Shown: positions 17,314 to 26,048 of the stretch, piece after piece
Layout: every line of letters begins with the position of its first letter
Numbering within the stretch: position 1 is the first letter of the stretch
Notes under the pieces: generated by a model
What the model saw: the letters and a program-made list of their open reading frames with translations, nothing else
What the model was told of the DNA's origin: nothing
Database searches by the model: none
NCBI RefSeq assembly: GCF_051414115.1
Contig: NZ_JBLKNZ010000001.1
Coordinates: 434,001-498,000 of the forward strand
Source: Halovenus marina
Lineage (GTDB): Archaea > Halobacteriota > Halobacteria > Halobacteriales > Haloarculaceae
Length of the DNA stretch: 64,000 nt
Reading direction: 5' to 3'
Translations under genes and position numbers: made by a program

Positions 17314-17757
17314 ATGGCCTCGATCAGCGAAACGTACATCGAGAACCGCGAGCGCGTCCAGCCCAACGACACCAACAACTACGCCACTGCCCACGGGGGC
17401 AACGTCGTCAAGTGGATGGACGAGACGGGCGCGATGTCGGCGATGCGCCACGCTGGCGGGGCCTGCGTGACGGCCCGCATCGACCGGCTGGATTTCGAGC
17501 GCCCGATACCGCAGGGGGAAACTTGCGTCATCGAATCCTACGCCTACGCGACTGGGCGGACGAGCATTCGCGTCCATCTGCAGGCGTTTCGGGAGGACCC
17601 ACACACCGGCGACCGCGAGCAGACGACACACTCACAGTTCGTCTTCGTCGCCGTCGACGAGGACCACAAGCCGACGCCGATTCCCGACTTGACTGTCGAA
17701 TCTGACCGCTGTGAACGGCTCAGGGAGACCGCACTCGACCACGAAGCGGACCGTTGA
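17314..17757 (+). CDS. acyl-CoA thioesterase (hotdog fold)
   Basis: A 147-residue single hotdog-domain protein. The motif NYATAHGGNVVKWMDETGA carries the conserved His-Gly-Gly and the acidic residue used by the YciA/BFIT-type acyl-CoA thioesterases. It would hydrolyse acyl-CoA to free acid and CoA. The start at 17314 fits the conserved MASISETYIENRERV opening and lies shortly downstream of a TTTTTT stretch. It is the last gene of the short plus-strand run and converges on a small membrane protein gene. Confidence 0.82.
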   Translation: MASISETYIENRERVQPNDTNNYATAHGGNVVKWMDETGAMSAMRHAGGACVTARIDRLDFERPIPQGETCVIESYAYATGRTSIRVHLQAFREDPHTGDREQTTHSQFVFVAVDEDHKPTPIPDLTVESDRCERLRETALDHEADR

Positions 17758-17768
17758 TACCGCTGCAC

Positions 17769-17981
17769 TCACTCTCCGAGTACCAGTCCGAGCACGGCGA
17801 GCACCACGGTTCCGGTGAAAAACAGGAGGACAAACCGGCCCAGCGTGAGCACGTCGACGATGCCGCCGAACTGGAGTCCGGCGAGCGCAAGCAAGGCGAG
17901 CAGATACAGGCCACCCATCTGCGTGAGTACGACCTGATGTCTGGGCATCTCGTCGGACGGCTCGACCATATCTCTGGTCAT
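17769..17981 (-). CDS. small two-helix membrane protein
   Basis: A 70-residue protein with a polar 20-residue N terminus and two predicted membrane helices (about residues 22-45 and 50-68). I do not recognise a named family; such small membrane proteins are common in Halobacteria. It converges with the thioesterase gene (11 bp apart) and its upstream spacer is shared with the divergent PAS-like gene. Confidence 0.55.
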   Translation of the reverse strand: MTRDMVEPSDEMPRHQVVLTQMGGLYLLALLALAGLQFGGIVDVLTLGRFVLLFFTGTVVLAVLGLVLGE

Positions 17982-18200
17982 TCGACAGACCGCATAAAAT
18001 CCACCGGTTGTGTCGTCGGAGACAGCACCGACGCAGCCGTCAGTCGGTGTCGGCGGTCTGGACCCGACCAGGCGCGTCGTTCAAATGTTTTTCATATGAG
18101 AATAATTGTCCCTGTACACTCGCTTTAGGTCCCAGTGACCCATTCGGACAGGGGATCGTGCATCTCGAAAGAATTAAACAAATGGGCGGAGATTCCGTTC

Positions 18201-18824
18201 ATGATGGAAGACAGTGTGGTCGCGGCGGTCGTTTTTTTGGTACCCGTTGCCGACCGAGATCTGGTGGACATCATCCTCTGGATCGCTGGCGGATGTCTGG
18301 GTGTGGGGGTACTCGGGTGGGTCGCGACAGCGGTGCTGGTGTCGGGGCTCGACCCCATGGTGGGGTTTGGCACGGGATTTGCCGTCGGCGGCGGTCTGGG
18401 TGCCATGGTTCGGCTGGTCGTCCTCAGCGAAGAGTCGGACCGGTCCGAGACGGTCACCGTCGAGATGGACGAGGCGGATGACTCGGCTGGCCCGGAGCCA
18501 GTCGACCTGTTCGAGGCCAGCCCCGACCCGATGCTGTACTACGATGACAGCGACGGCCCGACAGTTCGAGCGGTGAACCCGGCATTCGAGGCCGCGTTTG
18601 GCATCTCGACAGCCTCGCTCGCAGACGAAGCGCTGAAACATGCGCTCATGACGAGCGAGGGTGTGAGTGCTGCCGAGGCGGCGAGTCGGGGCGACCGATT
18701 CGACGGCCGACTGTCCTGTGAGACCACGGAGGGGGTAGAGCAGTTCCGGGTTCGCGTGATCCCGGTCGCACCTGCTCGGGGATACGTCGTGTTCACCGCA
18801 TCGCTCGATGAATCACCCGTCTAG
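18201..18824 (+). CDS. membrane-anchored PAS-like protein
   Basis: A 207-residue protein. Two N-terminal membrane helices (about residues 5-50) with Gly-rich loops are followed by an acidic linker and a PAS-like domain: LFEASPDPMLYYDD, VRAVNPAFEAAFGIS and a C-terminal GYVVFTASL strand. No kinase or output domain follows, so it is probably a stand-alone sensor partner. Start is ATG 18201 (or the next codon, 18204). Its stop overlaps the stop of the converging HalX response regulator by 4 bp. A possible TATA, GAATTAAAC, lies about 27-30 bp upstream. Confidence 0.6.
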   Translation: MMEDSVVAAVVFLVPVADRDLVDIILWIAGGCLGVGVLGWVATAVLVSGLDPMVGFGTGFAVGGGLGAMVRLVVLSEESDRSETVTVEMDEADDSAGPEPVDLFEASPDPMLYYDDSDGPTVRAVNPAFEAAFGISTASLADEALKHALMTSEGVSAAEAASRGDRFDGRLSCETTEGVEQFRVRVIPVAPARGYVVFTASLDESPV

Positions 18825-19417
18825 CCCACCTCCGTCTCGTCGATATCGCGGAGCGACCGCTCGATCACGTCGACGTCCCCGAGCGTCCCGTCCATCTCGG
18901 ATTTGAGCCGCTCGGCGCGCTCTCGGAGACGCGCTATCCCGTCGTGTTCGTCCAGACGCTGTGGCGAGTGCTCAGATTCGAGTGTGGCGAGTTTCGCCGT
19001 GAGTTCGAGATACTCGGAGACCTGTTCGTCGTACTGCTGGATCGCCCGCTGGCGTTCGATCGCGTCGACGAGATCCGCCTTGTCGATCGGTTTGCAGAGA
19101 TACTCGTCGAAGGGCATCTCGATGATGTCGAGACCGGGGTCGACGGCAGTCAGCATGATGACCCGACACTCCCCGTTCCGTGCCCGGATCTGTTCGAGAA
19201 CCTCGCGTCCGGACAGGTCGGGCATCCGGCGGTCGAGCAACACGACGTCGACCGTTTCGTCGTACTGTTCGAGTGCCTCCTCTCCGCTGTAGGCGACGCG
19301 CGTGTCGTACTCGTCGAGACGAAGTGCGTACACGTCCGCCACGTTGCGCTCGTCGTCGACGATTAGCACCGTGGCCGTCTCTGTCTCCGATGACACATGT
19401 ACGTCTGCGGCCGCCAT
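18821..19417 (-). CDS. HalX-domain response regulator
   Basis: A 198-residue protein with a receiver domain (residues about 17-130): the acidic pair in VLIVDDERNVAD, phosphoacceptor D62 in DVVLLDRRMPDLSG, the conserved Thr in MLTAVDP, and Lys in CKPID. The C-terminal 65 residues are the helical HalX domain, found almost only in haloarchaeal response regulators. There is no DNA-binding domain. It is divergent from the KaiC-like ATPase and convergent with the PAS-like protein, suggesting a local signalling group; the cognate kinase is not adjacent. Confidence 0.88.
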   Translation of the reverse strand: MAAADVHVSSETETATVLIVDDERNVADVYALRLDEYDTRVAYSGEEALEQYDETVDVVLLDRRMPDLSGREVLEQIRARNGECRVIMLTAVDPGLDIIEMPFDEYLCKPIDKADLVDAIERQRAIQQYDEQVSEYLELTAKLATLESEHSPQRLDEHDGIARLRERAERLKSEMDGTLGDVDVIERSLRDIDETEVG

Positions 19418-19469
19418 CCTGTATAAGTGTATGGCTCGTTTGCCGTCTTTGCGCGACTTTCCCGGACAA

Positions 19470-19477
19470 GTTTAATC
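19470..19477 (+). promoter_or_regulatory. TATA box of the KaiC-like gene
   Basis: GTTTAATC is centred 26 bp before position 19500, which is the ATG of a nine-codon frame and not the start of the ATPase itself. A transcript starting there would be leaderless for that frame. Confidence 0.55.
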
Positions 19478-19499
19478 AGTACTGGGCGTAATATCACAG

Positions 19500-19529
19500 A
19501 TGGTCACAGTCGGCCGGGAACACACGTGA
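19500..19529 (+). other. nine-residue leaderless upstream frame
   Basis: ATG GTC ACA GTC GGC CGG GAA CAC ACG TGA begins exactly where the TATA box predicts transcription to start. Its TGA overlaps the GTG start of the KaiC-like gene (GTGA, 19526-19529), the arrangement used for termination-reinitiation coupling. Confidence 0.35.
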
Positions 19530-20548
19530 GCGAAGACGAAAGCTCGGAAGAAGACTGGTTCGAGCGGGCATTTCAAGAGGACGACAGCGCCGAGCAGGCA
19601 GCGAGCGACGCTGACGAAGGCGGCTGGGACGAGTCTGACAGGGAAACAGCCAGCACAGATGAGACACCGGAGACGGGCGACGAGGGGGGCCCATTTGATG
19701 AGGAGATAGACACCTCAGAAAATCCCTTCGGAGCGTCCGACGAGACGTCGGAGAATCCGTTCGGTGGTGGGGACGAGAGTCTGTTCGACGACGAGGGGTT
19801 CGGGTCGCTTGGGGGCGGCGAATCAGAGTTCGACGAGGCGGAGTTCGACTCGGACATCGACCGCCTCGACATCGGCATTCAGGGCCTCGACGACATGATC
19901 CTCGGCGGGGTTCCAAAGCGCCATCTGATCACCGCGGTCGGAAGCGCCGGGACCGGCAAGACGACGTTCGGCCTCCAGTTTCTGAACCACGGCCTCCAGC
20001 AGGGGGAACCCGGCGTGTTCATCACGCTCGAGCAGAGCCGTGAAGACATCCTCGCGACGGCGAACGAGTGGGGCTGGGACTTCGCCGCCTACGAGGACAG
20101 CGGCGACCTCGCTATCGTCGATCTCGACCCGGTCGAGATGGTCAACAGCCTCAACAGCATCCAGAGCGAACTGCCACAGCTCGTCCGTGACTTCGGTGCC
20201 GACCGCCTCGTCCTCGACTCGGTGTCCTTGCTGGAGATGATGTACGAGGACGTCGCGAAGCGCCGGACCGAGGTGTTCGACTTCACGCGCGCGCTGAAGA
20301 AGGCGAACGTGACGACGTTCGTCACGAGCGAAGCCAGCGAGTCGAACGCCTACGCCTCCCGACACGGGATCATCGAGTACCTGACCGACGCGGTGTTCAT
20401 CCTCCAGTACGTCCGCGGCGAGTCCCAGGAGACGCGACTCGCCGTCGAGATTCTGAAGATACGAAACGCCAACCACTCCCGGGAGATGAAGCCGTACGAA
20501 CTCACCGACGATGGCATCTCTGTCTATCGGAACGCGACAATCTTCTGA
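19526..20548 (+). CDS. KaiC-like RecA-superfamily ATPase
   Basis: A 340-residue protein. The first 110 residues are an acidic, low-complexity tail with ENPFG repeats; the rest is a single KaiC domain: IGIQGLDDMILGGVP, Walker A GSAGTGKTT, GVFITLEQSRED, Walker B-like DRLVLDSV, and a C-terminal RNANHSREMKPYEL. Single-domain KaiC relatives in archaea are linked to signal transduction rather than the cyanobacterial clock. The GTG start at 19526 gives the conserved opening SEDESSEEDW. It is divergent from the HalX regulator, which supports a signalling link (inference). Confidence 0.8.
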   Translation: MSEDESSEEDWFERAFQEDDSAEQAASDADEGGWDESDRETASTDETPETGDEGGPFDEEIDTSENPFGASDETSENPFGGGDESLFDDEGFGSLGGGESEFDEAEFDSDIDRLDIGIQGLDDMILGGVPKRHLITAVGSAGTGKTTFGLQFLNHGLQQGEPGVFITLEQSREDILATANEWGWDFAAYEDSGDLAIVDLDPVEMVNSLNSIQSELPQLVRDFGADRLVLDSVSLLEMMYEDVAKRRTEVFDFTRALKKANVTTFVTSEASESNAYASRHGIIEYLTDAVFILQYVRGESQETRLAVEILKIRNANHSREMKPYELTDDGISVYRNATIF

Positions 20549-20572
20549 ACGGATGGCAGTCGGCCTATCCAA

Positions 20573-20998
20573 TCAACGTGTGATCGTCACCGGAACGGGC
20601 GAGCGGCGGGCGACTGATTCGGCGACGCTGCCGAGAAGCAGACGAGAGACGCCCTCTCGTCCCGTGCTGCCCATGACGACGTGGTCGATGTCGTTGTCCT
20701 CGATGTATCGGAGGATCTCCCGCTTTGGCTGGCCGACGACGACAGCACGCTCGAAGGTGTGCTCGGACGAGCGCGACGCAATCTTGTCGAACAGCTGCTC
20801 CGCTCTGTCGCGTTCGTTCTCGTACCAGTCTGTCGGCATCGTATCGAACGTCGCAACCTCCCCTGTCGTGGTCGTATCCGCCGGGCTGATGACATACAGC
20901 AAATGCATGGCCGCGTCCGGAAACATCTCGAACGCCTCCTCACAGGCCCGGTCACTGTGTTCTGATCCGTCGACGGGCAACAGCACGTGCTCAACCAT
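20573..20998 (-). CDS. universal stress protein UspA family
   Basis: A 141-residue single Usp domain. It opens VEHVLLPVDGSEHSDRA and ends with the ATP-binding signature VMGSTGREGVSRLLLGSVAE followed by SPVPVTITR, the full G-x2-G-x9-G-S pattern of ATP-binding Usp proteins. The ATG at 20998 gives the standard family start. It converges with the KaiC-like gene (24 bp apart). Confidence 0.9.
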   Translation of the reverse strand: MVEHVLLPVDGSEHSDRACEEAFEMFPDAAMHLLYVISPADTTTTGEVATFDTMPTDWYENERDRAEQLFDKIASRSSEHTFERAVVVGQPKREILRYIEDNDIDHVVMGSTGREGVSRLLLGSVAESVARRSPVPVTITR

Positions 20999-21059
20999 GT
21001 TTGTAGTTGGCACATAACACGCTTGAACGTTTCGACTGTCTCCGAACTGTCGGGGAACC

Positions 21060-21662
21060 TCAGACGAGTCCGGCGGTGACGTGGGCCTCGATGAGTGCCG
21101 CGACTGCGAGCAGTCCGAATACCACCAGAGAGAGCGCAAGGCTCTGGAGAACGACCACCGGGACCGGCGACCGGTCTCTGTCACCGGTTGCGACCTTCCA
21201 GAAACTGTGGGTCAGCCGGAGACCGACGGCACCGGCAAGCCAGAACGCCGGGAGTTCGACGATACCGTGTGGGAGAAGCAACAGGAGCGTCTCACCCATC
21301 CCCCGGTTCGCGCTCCCGACAGCCACGATAGACCCAAACAGCAGGCCGTTGAAAAGCTGAATGACGACTGCAGGCAGCCCGAACAGCAGCGCACTCCCCA
21401 CCAGCAAGACGGCGATCCGACCGTTGTGAGCGAAGAGATCAATCGCGGAGAGCGACGGCACAGGGTCACCCGGCGTGCGAACCTCGAACGGGACGAGCGG
21501 CACCGACCCGCGCTCGACGCCGATAGCCACGCCGAGCAGGGCCGTCCCGAGAAAGAGTCCGGCCGCACAGACGATGTACACCCCCCAGCCACGCAGCAAA
21601 CCCGCGACGCGCGAGTACAGTCCTGAGACGCCCGTCACGAGCGTCGACCACAGTCGAGACAT
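21060..21662 (-). CDS. stage II sporulation protein M-like membrane protein
   Basis: A 200-residue protein with five or six predicted membrane helices. It carries the SpoIIM-family hallmark LLPHGIVELPAFWLAGAVGLRL in the second half (the PHGxxExPA motif) and the N/HN segment LFAHNGRIAVLL. The family is widespread outside sporulating bacteria; its role in archaea is unknown. The ATG at 21662 was preferred over 21713, which would add a charged extension across the divergent promoter. Confidence 0.8.
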   Translation of the reverse strand: MSRLWSTLVTGVSGLYSRVAGLLRGWGVYIVCAAGLFLGTALLGVAIGVERGSVPLVPFEVRTPGDPVPSLSAIDLFAHNGRIAVLLVGSALLFGLPAVVIQLFNGLLFGSIVAVGSANRGMGETLLLLLPHGIVELPAFWLAGAVGLRLTHSFWKVATGDRDRSPVPVVVLQSLALSLVVFGLLAVAALIEAHVTAGLV

Positions 21663-21721
21663 CCGTATTAGCGTACGTGCAAGGGACAGGCTTATCTTTT
21701 GAGGTCTTGACATCGTTTCCT

Positions 21722-21865
21722 ATGATGACACCTGCCCAGAAGGTGATCGCGGGAGGAACGCTGCTCGTGATGCTCCTCGCACTCGCCCTGTTTCTCCCCT
21801 GGTGGATGACCCTCCTCACGCTCTTTATCATGCTGCCGGGCTTTGTCGCCATCGCCCGTCTCTAG
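21722..21865 (+). CDS. very small membrane protein
   Basis: A 47-residue frame, almost entirely one or two hydrophobic helices (residues about 8-45) with a short TPAQK head and a terminal Arg. A TATA-like TTATCTTTTG lies just upstream at about 21690. Divergent from the SpoIIM-like gene. I recognise no family; the high hydrophobicity and clean start favour a real small protein. Confidence 0.45.
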   Translation: MMTPAQKVIAGGTLLVMLLALALFLPWWMTLLTLFIMLPGFVAIARL

Positions 21866-21910
21866 AGGAGCGTGTGGAGTGGAGAGCAGCGCGCCGACGG
21901 GGCGATTCCC

Positions 21911-23743
21911 CTACCCGTGCTTGGTCACACAGTGTGAGAGACCGACGAGTTCGACCGGTTCGGAGTTGTCTGGCGAGTAGACCACCATCTGTCCTTTCTC
22001 CATGTAGGGCACCTTCGATTCGAGGTTCGCGGGGATGTTCACCGCGGAGATGGCGTCCTCGTCACCGAGGTTGAGCACGACTGTCGTGTTGATCTGCTTG
22101 AACACGGGGTCGGCGATGTCCTGTGGGTCTTGGGTGATGAGAAAGAGACCGAGTCGCTCCTTGCGGCCCTGCTTTGCGGCCTCGGTGAACTTGCCGATGA
22201 CCTTCCGGGCCTGGACGGTATCGGCGTCGGTCAGGAAGTTGTGCGCCTCGTCCATGCCGACGACGAGCGGCGTCTCCTTGATGCGGTCGTGGGCCGGGTC
22301 GTTCGAGAGTTTCTGGTCGACGAGCAGCGACGCCAGCGCGAGCACGACCGTCTCCGTGTGGCGACTCTTCGAGATGTGGTAGGTCGGAACGACCGTCAGC
22401 CCACCCGGTCTGACGAACTCGTGGATCCGTTCGGTGATCGGGCGAGCGTCCTGGTCGAACACGTCGCCGAAGCCCCGAATCCGGCGGCCGATGGCGTCGA
22501 AGGTCGCCTCGTGCACCCGCCCGGACTCGTCGAGTTCCTCCCGGAGCGCGGGGTCGTCCATGAACGAGCAGAACTGCTCGTAGGTCCCCTCGCGGCCGTA
22601 CTGCTCTCTGAATCGGGGCAGGAGAACCGTCGTCAGGGCGGTGTACTGGTTGTCGTTGAGACCGCTTGATGCGATGAGCCACGGGTTGTCGTGGGCCATC
22701 GAGAAGGGGATGGTGAACTCCACCTGCTCGGCGCGATGGTCGCTCGCGGCGTAGCTCGCGTCCCCGACTTTCGGCACGAATGCGACGGTGTCGTCGTACC
22801 CGCCGTGGGCGACGCCCTCGCGCTCCAGACGGCGTTTCACGTCCCCGTCGTAGTCGCCGTCGTCGTGCATCTGTGCGTACTCGTCCTGTGGGTCGAACTG
22901 GACGACTGCGGCACGGGCCTCTCGCCCGTCGCCAGCGCCGACCGGATAGGTCCGATTCTCGTCGAGATACTGCCGGAGGACGTTCTTCGCGGCGTGGGTC
23001 TTGCCCGACCCCGTTCCGCCAGCGACGAGCGTATGCCGGAAGACGAGCGGGTCGCCATCGGTGTAGTCGTCCTTCAGGCGGTAGTCGATGGTCGGCGGAC
23101 TCGCGCCCGTCCGAACCTTCTCGCCGCCGACGGCGAGGTGGCCGAGAAACACACCCTCCGAGGGCATCTTCAGTCCGGTCTTGATGTCTTCCTTGTCTGA
23201 GGCCTCCGTCACGACCGTCTCCGGTTTCGGAACGCGGTCGGTCATCCGCCGCTTGAGGTCGCCGTCTTCCTCGTACAGCACCGCGACGGGTTCGAGCGTC
23301 GCCATGAGTTTGAAGTCCTCCTCGTCGATGCCCGGCGAGCGCATCGCGCGGCGGGCGTGAATCTCGGTGGCGTCGTCGGCCCGGTACTCCTGTGCGTACT
23401 CCAGTCCGGTGATCCGACAGAACAGGCGTTCACCCCCGCCGCCGCTGTCGGGGTAGGGGACGATCAGATATCGCCCGATTCGAACGCCGGAGCGGTTCGC
23501 CGCGGTCACGTACGCTCGCAAGCGCGTCTCGTCGTCGTCCTCGTGGATCTGGAGTCCGGCCGACGCCGAGAGCACGCCGAGTCCGCGGTCACTCCCCGAC
23601 GGTGTCACGTCGAGACGCTCGAAATCGTCGGACTGCTCGTCGTTCTGGCTGGTCTCCGCCGTGGTATCGGCCGTCTCGTCATCGCCTTCCCCCGCGTCGG
23701 AACCGCTCCCATCGTACTCAGCGAAATCGTCGAGGTCGGACAT
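21911..23743 (-). CDS. herA: HerA-type DNA translocase/helicase
   Basis: A 610-residue protein. After an acidic N-terminal 60 residues comes a HAS-barrel-like beta domain, then the FtsK/HerA ATPase: Walker A GGTGSGKTHAA, VVQFDPQDEYAQM, Walker B LVVGMDEAHNFL, and sensor segment FLITQDPQDIADP. HerA forms a hexameric ring that pumps DNA and works with the nuclease NurA in double-strand-break end resection. NurA is encoded 0.4 kb away on the same strand, separated by an opposed small gene. Confidence 0.85.
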   Translation of the reverse strand: MSDLDDFAEYDGSGSDAGEGDDETADTTAETSQNDEQSDDFERLDVTPSGSDRGLGVLSASAGLQIHEDDDETRLRAYVTAANRSGVRIGRYLIVPYPDSGGGGERLFCRITGLEYAQEYRADDATEIHARRAMRSPGIDEEDFKLMATLEPVAVLYEEDGDLKRRMTDRVPKPETVVTEASDKEDIKTGLKMPSEGVFLGHLAVGGEKVRTGASPPTIDYRLKDDYTDGDPLVFRHTLVAGGTGSGKTHAAKNVLRQYLDENRTYPVGAGDGREARAAVVQFDPQDEYAQMHDDGDYDGDVKRRLEREGVAHGGYDDTVAFVPKVGDASYAASDHRAEQVEFTIPFSMAHDNPWLIASSGLNDNQYTALTTVLLPRFREQYGREGTYEQFCSFMDDPALREELDESGRVHEATFDAIGRRIRGFGDVFDQDARPITERIHEFVRPGGLTVVPTYHISKSRHTETVVLALASLLVDQKLSNDPAHDRIKETPLVVGMDEAHNFLTDADTVQARKVIGKFTEAAKQGRKERLGLFLITQDPQDIADPVFKQINTTVVLNLGDEDAISAVNIPANLESKVPYMEKGQMVVYSPDNSEPVELVGLSHCVTKHG

Positions 23744-23845
23744 TACCGGCCAAATGTGGGGAAGCTACTAACGCGTTTCCCCAGCGCGACAACACTGGCT
23801 GCGGTCGCCGGACAGTTTTTGCCAGTGGGGAACCTATCTCCAGGT

Positions 23846-24187
23846 ATGTTGCTCGTTCGTGGGCGCGCTGGCGGGACGGAGCTGACCGGGACTATCTACG
23901 AGCGCGACGAAACGCCGCCCACCTATCGTGGTTCCCCGGACGTCGACGCGCCCTACGTCTGGGTCTGTGACGAGTTCTACGAGGTCGAAACCGGCGGCAC
24001 GACACAGGTCGTCGACGGCGAGTCGATTCAGATCGCCTTCGAGTCACCGATGCCGCGGGGATTCGACTCTCGTGAGGCAGCGGTTGAGGCTGCAAACGAC
24101 CACGTCCGCACCCAGTTCGCCCGCATCGGCGTCGACCCCGACGAGGTCGACGTTGAACTGCAGGAGGTCTCTGAGACCGATCACTGA
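23846..24187 (+). CDS. DUF7113-like small protein between herA and nurA
   Basis: A 113-residue soluble protein starting MLLVRGRAGGTELTGT, with YVWVCDEFYEVETGG and a C-terminal VDVELQEV. It matches a conserved haloarchaeal family of unknown function. The gene is inserted in opposite orientation between nurA and herA: its start is 103 bp from the herA start (divergent) and its stop overlaps the nurA stop by 7 bp. The context suggests, but does not prove, a link to DNA-end processing. Confidence 0.6.
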   Translation: MLLVRGRAGGTELTGTIYERDETPPTYRGSPDVDAPYVWVCDEFYEVETGGTTQVVDGESIQIAFESPMPRGFDSREAAVEAANDHVRTQFARIGVDPDEVDVELQEVSETDH

Positions 24188-25440
24188 AACTCGCTGCTTT
24201 CGACCAGTCCCCACCGCTTGTCGTTGTAGGTTTCGCGCTGGTCGGTGTCGAACTCGCGTTCGATGCGCCGACGCAGCGTCTGCTTTTCCTCCCGGCCGAT
24301 CCGGGCGAGTTCGTCGGCCTTGGCCACGGCACGCGGCGGCCCGCGTTCGCTTGCGACTTCCGAGAGGGTCTGTGTCAGCAACTGCTCACGTGTCTGCTCG
24401 TCGCGGGTCACCGCGTAGGGTGCCTCGACGCGGTAGATCAAGTCGTCTCGCGGGTCGTAGATGACGAAGAATGTGACCTCGTAGGCCTCGTCGGGCAGGG
24501 AGCGCTCGTGGTCCAGATCGAGTCGGTCACCGTTGAGGACGTCGTGCGTGCCGACACGCGAGCGAAACCACCTCGTGAACGTCAGCGCGTCGGTCAGTCG
24601 CTCGCCGTCGTCGTCGTGCCGTTCCAGCACGTGCCGGAAGAAGGCGTCGTCGTCGACCCACGGCGCACCCGTCTTGCTCCGGAGGAGTCGGGTGATCGCC
24701 TTCGAGGTGCTGTTTTTGACGAAGCCAACCAGTGGTGTGTCACGGAACGCGAAGGTCTCGACGAGTTCGAGGTAGTTCGCGATGACGTCTCTGAACTCCG
24801 CGCGCTCGATGACGAGTCGCTCCAGGGCGGGGTCGCGCTCGATCCATCGCAGGAGCCCGGTCGGATACAGCGGCCCGTCGAGCACGAGCAGGTCGTCGAC
24901 AGCATCGGCCTGGTCGATGGCGTGTTCGCTCTCCGCACGGTACAGCGCGAGCGCGTGGACGACCGTCTGCTCGTAGCGGTCGACGCGAGGGGCGTGCAGG
25001 ATTCGCCTGCGTGCGTAGCCGCCGTCGCCCATCCGCCACGTGTCGTCGCTCACGTCGATAGTGTCGTCGTTGGCGTGGACGGTCATCACGATTGTCCGGC
25101 CGCGGTGGAGTTCCACGTCCGAGGGGACAGATGCCATCGCAGCCTGTGAGACGTCGAGCACCAGCCCGTTTTTGAACGTCGTCGGGTTGATGGTCCCCGC
25201 GTCGAGCCCGTGCTGGGTCGGAAACGGGCGTTCTTCGAGCGCGACGTCGTCGACCGGCACTTTCTGCCGACGGTGTTCACCGAGCGGTTCGAGCACCGCG
25301 TCGCCGTCCTCGTACAGCGGGTCGAGAAACTCGCGCCAGGCCGTCATCGCGACATCCGTGTGGTCGCGCTCGGTGACCGACTGGTCGACGCGACCGGCGA
25401 GATCCGCAATACCGTCCACGTGGACGGGATCGAGTGTCAT
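24181..25440 (-). CDS. nurA: NurA-domain 5'-3' nuclease
   Basis: A 419-residue protein with the NurA features: the N-terminal acidic motif near ALEERPFPT / AGTINPTTF, the metal-binding LLVLDGPLYPTGLLRW motif, and the late acidic segment YEVTFFVIYDPRDD. NurA is an RNase H-fold nuclease that resects broken DNA ends with HerA, Mre11 and Rad50. The ATG at 25440 starts the family-typical MTLDPVHVDGIA. It precedes herA in the direction of transcription, with a reversed small gene in between. Confidence 0.85.
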   Translation of the reverse strand: MTLDPVHVDGIADLAGRVDQSVTERDHTDVAMTAWREFLDPLYEDGDAVLEPLGEHRRQKVPVDDVALEERPFPTQHGLDAGTINPTTFKNGLVLDVSQAAMASVPSDVELHRGRTIVMTVHANDDTIDVSDDTWRMGDGGYARRRILHAPRVDRYEQTVVHALALYRAESEHAIDQADAVDDLLVLDGPLYPTGLLRWIERDPALERLVIERAEFRDVIANYLELVETFAFRDTPLVGFVKNSTSKAITRLLRSKTGAPWVDDDAFFRHVLERHDDDGERLTDALTFTRWFRSRVGTHDVLNGDRLDLDHERSLPDEAYEVTFFVIYDPRDDLIYRVEAPYAVTRDEQTREQLLTQTLSEVASERGPPRAVAKADELARIGREEKQTLRRRIEREFDTDQRETYNDKRWGLVESSEFQ

Positions 25441-25568
25441 GGGATGGCTTGGGCGGGCCGGGTACAAAACACTCCCGCTCGTGGCTGTCGACAGCGGTCT
25501 CGCCGTCACAGCGGTGTCAATTCACGACTCCGGAAGATTCAACCGTCGCTCGGACCGAGCATGCAGTA

Positions 25569-26000
25569 GTGAGTTTCACGCAGGGGCAGACGAGCCAGAA
25601 GCGGCCGTGGCTAGCCGCGGTGCTGACGCTGCTCGCGCCCGGACTCGGGCACGCGTATCTCCGGCTATGGGGGCGTGGTCTCTTCTGGTTAGTCCTGACG
25701 GTCGGTGCGTGGTGGCTGTTGATCCCCGACCTGTTCTCAGCGACTTCCTTCGACGAACTTCTCACCGTGACCGACGACGCGTCGATGGCGGTCAACGCAG
25801 CGCTCGCGGGCGTCAGTGCGCTCTGCATCGTCGACGCGTACCTGATGGCGCTGTCTCTCAACGCCACACAGACTCAGCCCGGCGCAGAGATGACGGTCTG
25901 TCCTCATTGCGGGAACGAACTCGACGAGGATCTTGATTTCTGTCACTGGTGTACGACACCGATCGAACGAGGGCAGACCGACACCGACCAGACGAGCTAA
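25569..26000 (+). CDS. membrane protein with C-terminal zinc ribbon
   Basis: A 143-residue protein starting at GTG 25569. An N-terminal TM2-like region (LAAVLTLLAPGLGHAYL, then GLFWLVLTVGAWWLL) and a third helix near residue 85 are followed by a zinc-ribbon tail CPHCGNELDEDLDFCHWC. Such proteins are common in Halobacteria with no assigned role. Upstream is the divergent nurA gene. Confidence 0.7.
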   Translation: MSFTQGQTSQKRPWLAAVLTLLAPGLGHAYLRLWGRGLFWLVLTVGAWWLLIPDLFSATSFDELLTVTDDASMAVNAALAGVSALCIVDAYLMALSLNATQTQPGAEMTVCPHCGNELDEDLDFCHWCTTPIERGQTDTDQTS

Positions 26001-26016
26001 GACTATCGATCATACA

Positions 26017-26024
26017 GTTAAAAA
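26017..26024 (+). promoter_or_regulatory. TATA box of the PAP2 gene
   Basis: AGTTAAAA is centred 28 bp before the ATG at 26049, the usual haloarchaeal leaderless spacing. Confidence 0.5.
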
Positions 26025-26048
26025 GCCACACCTCCTAGAGACGGAAGG

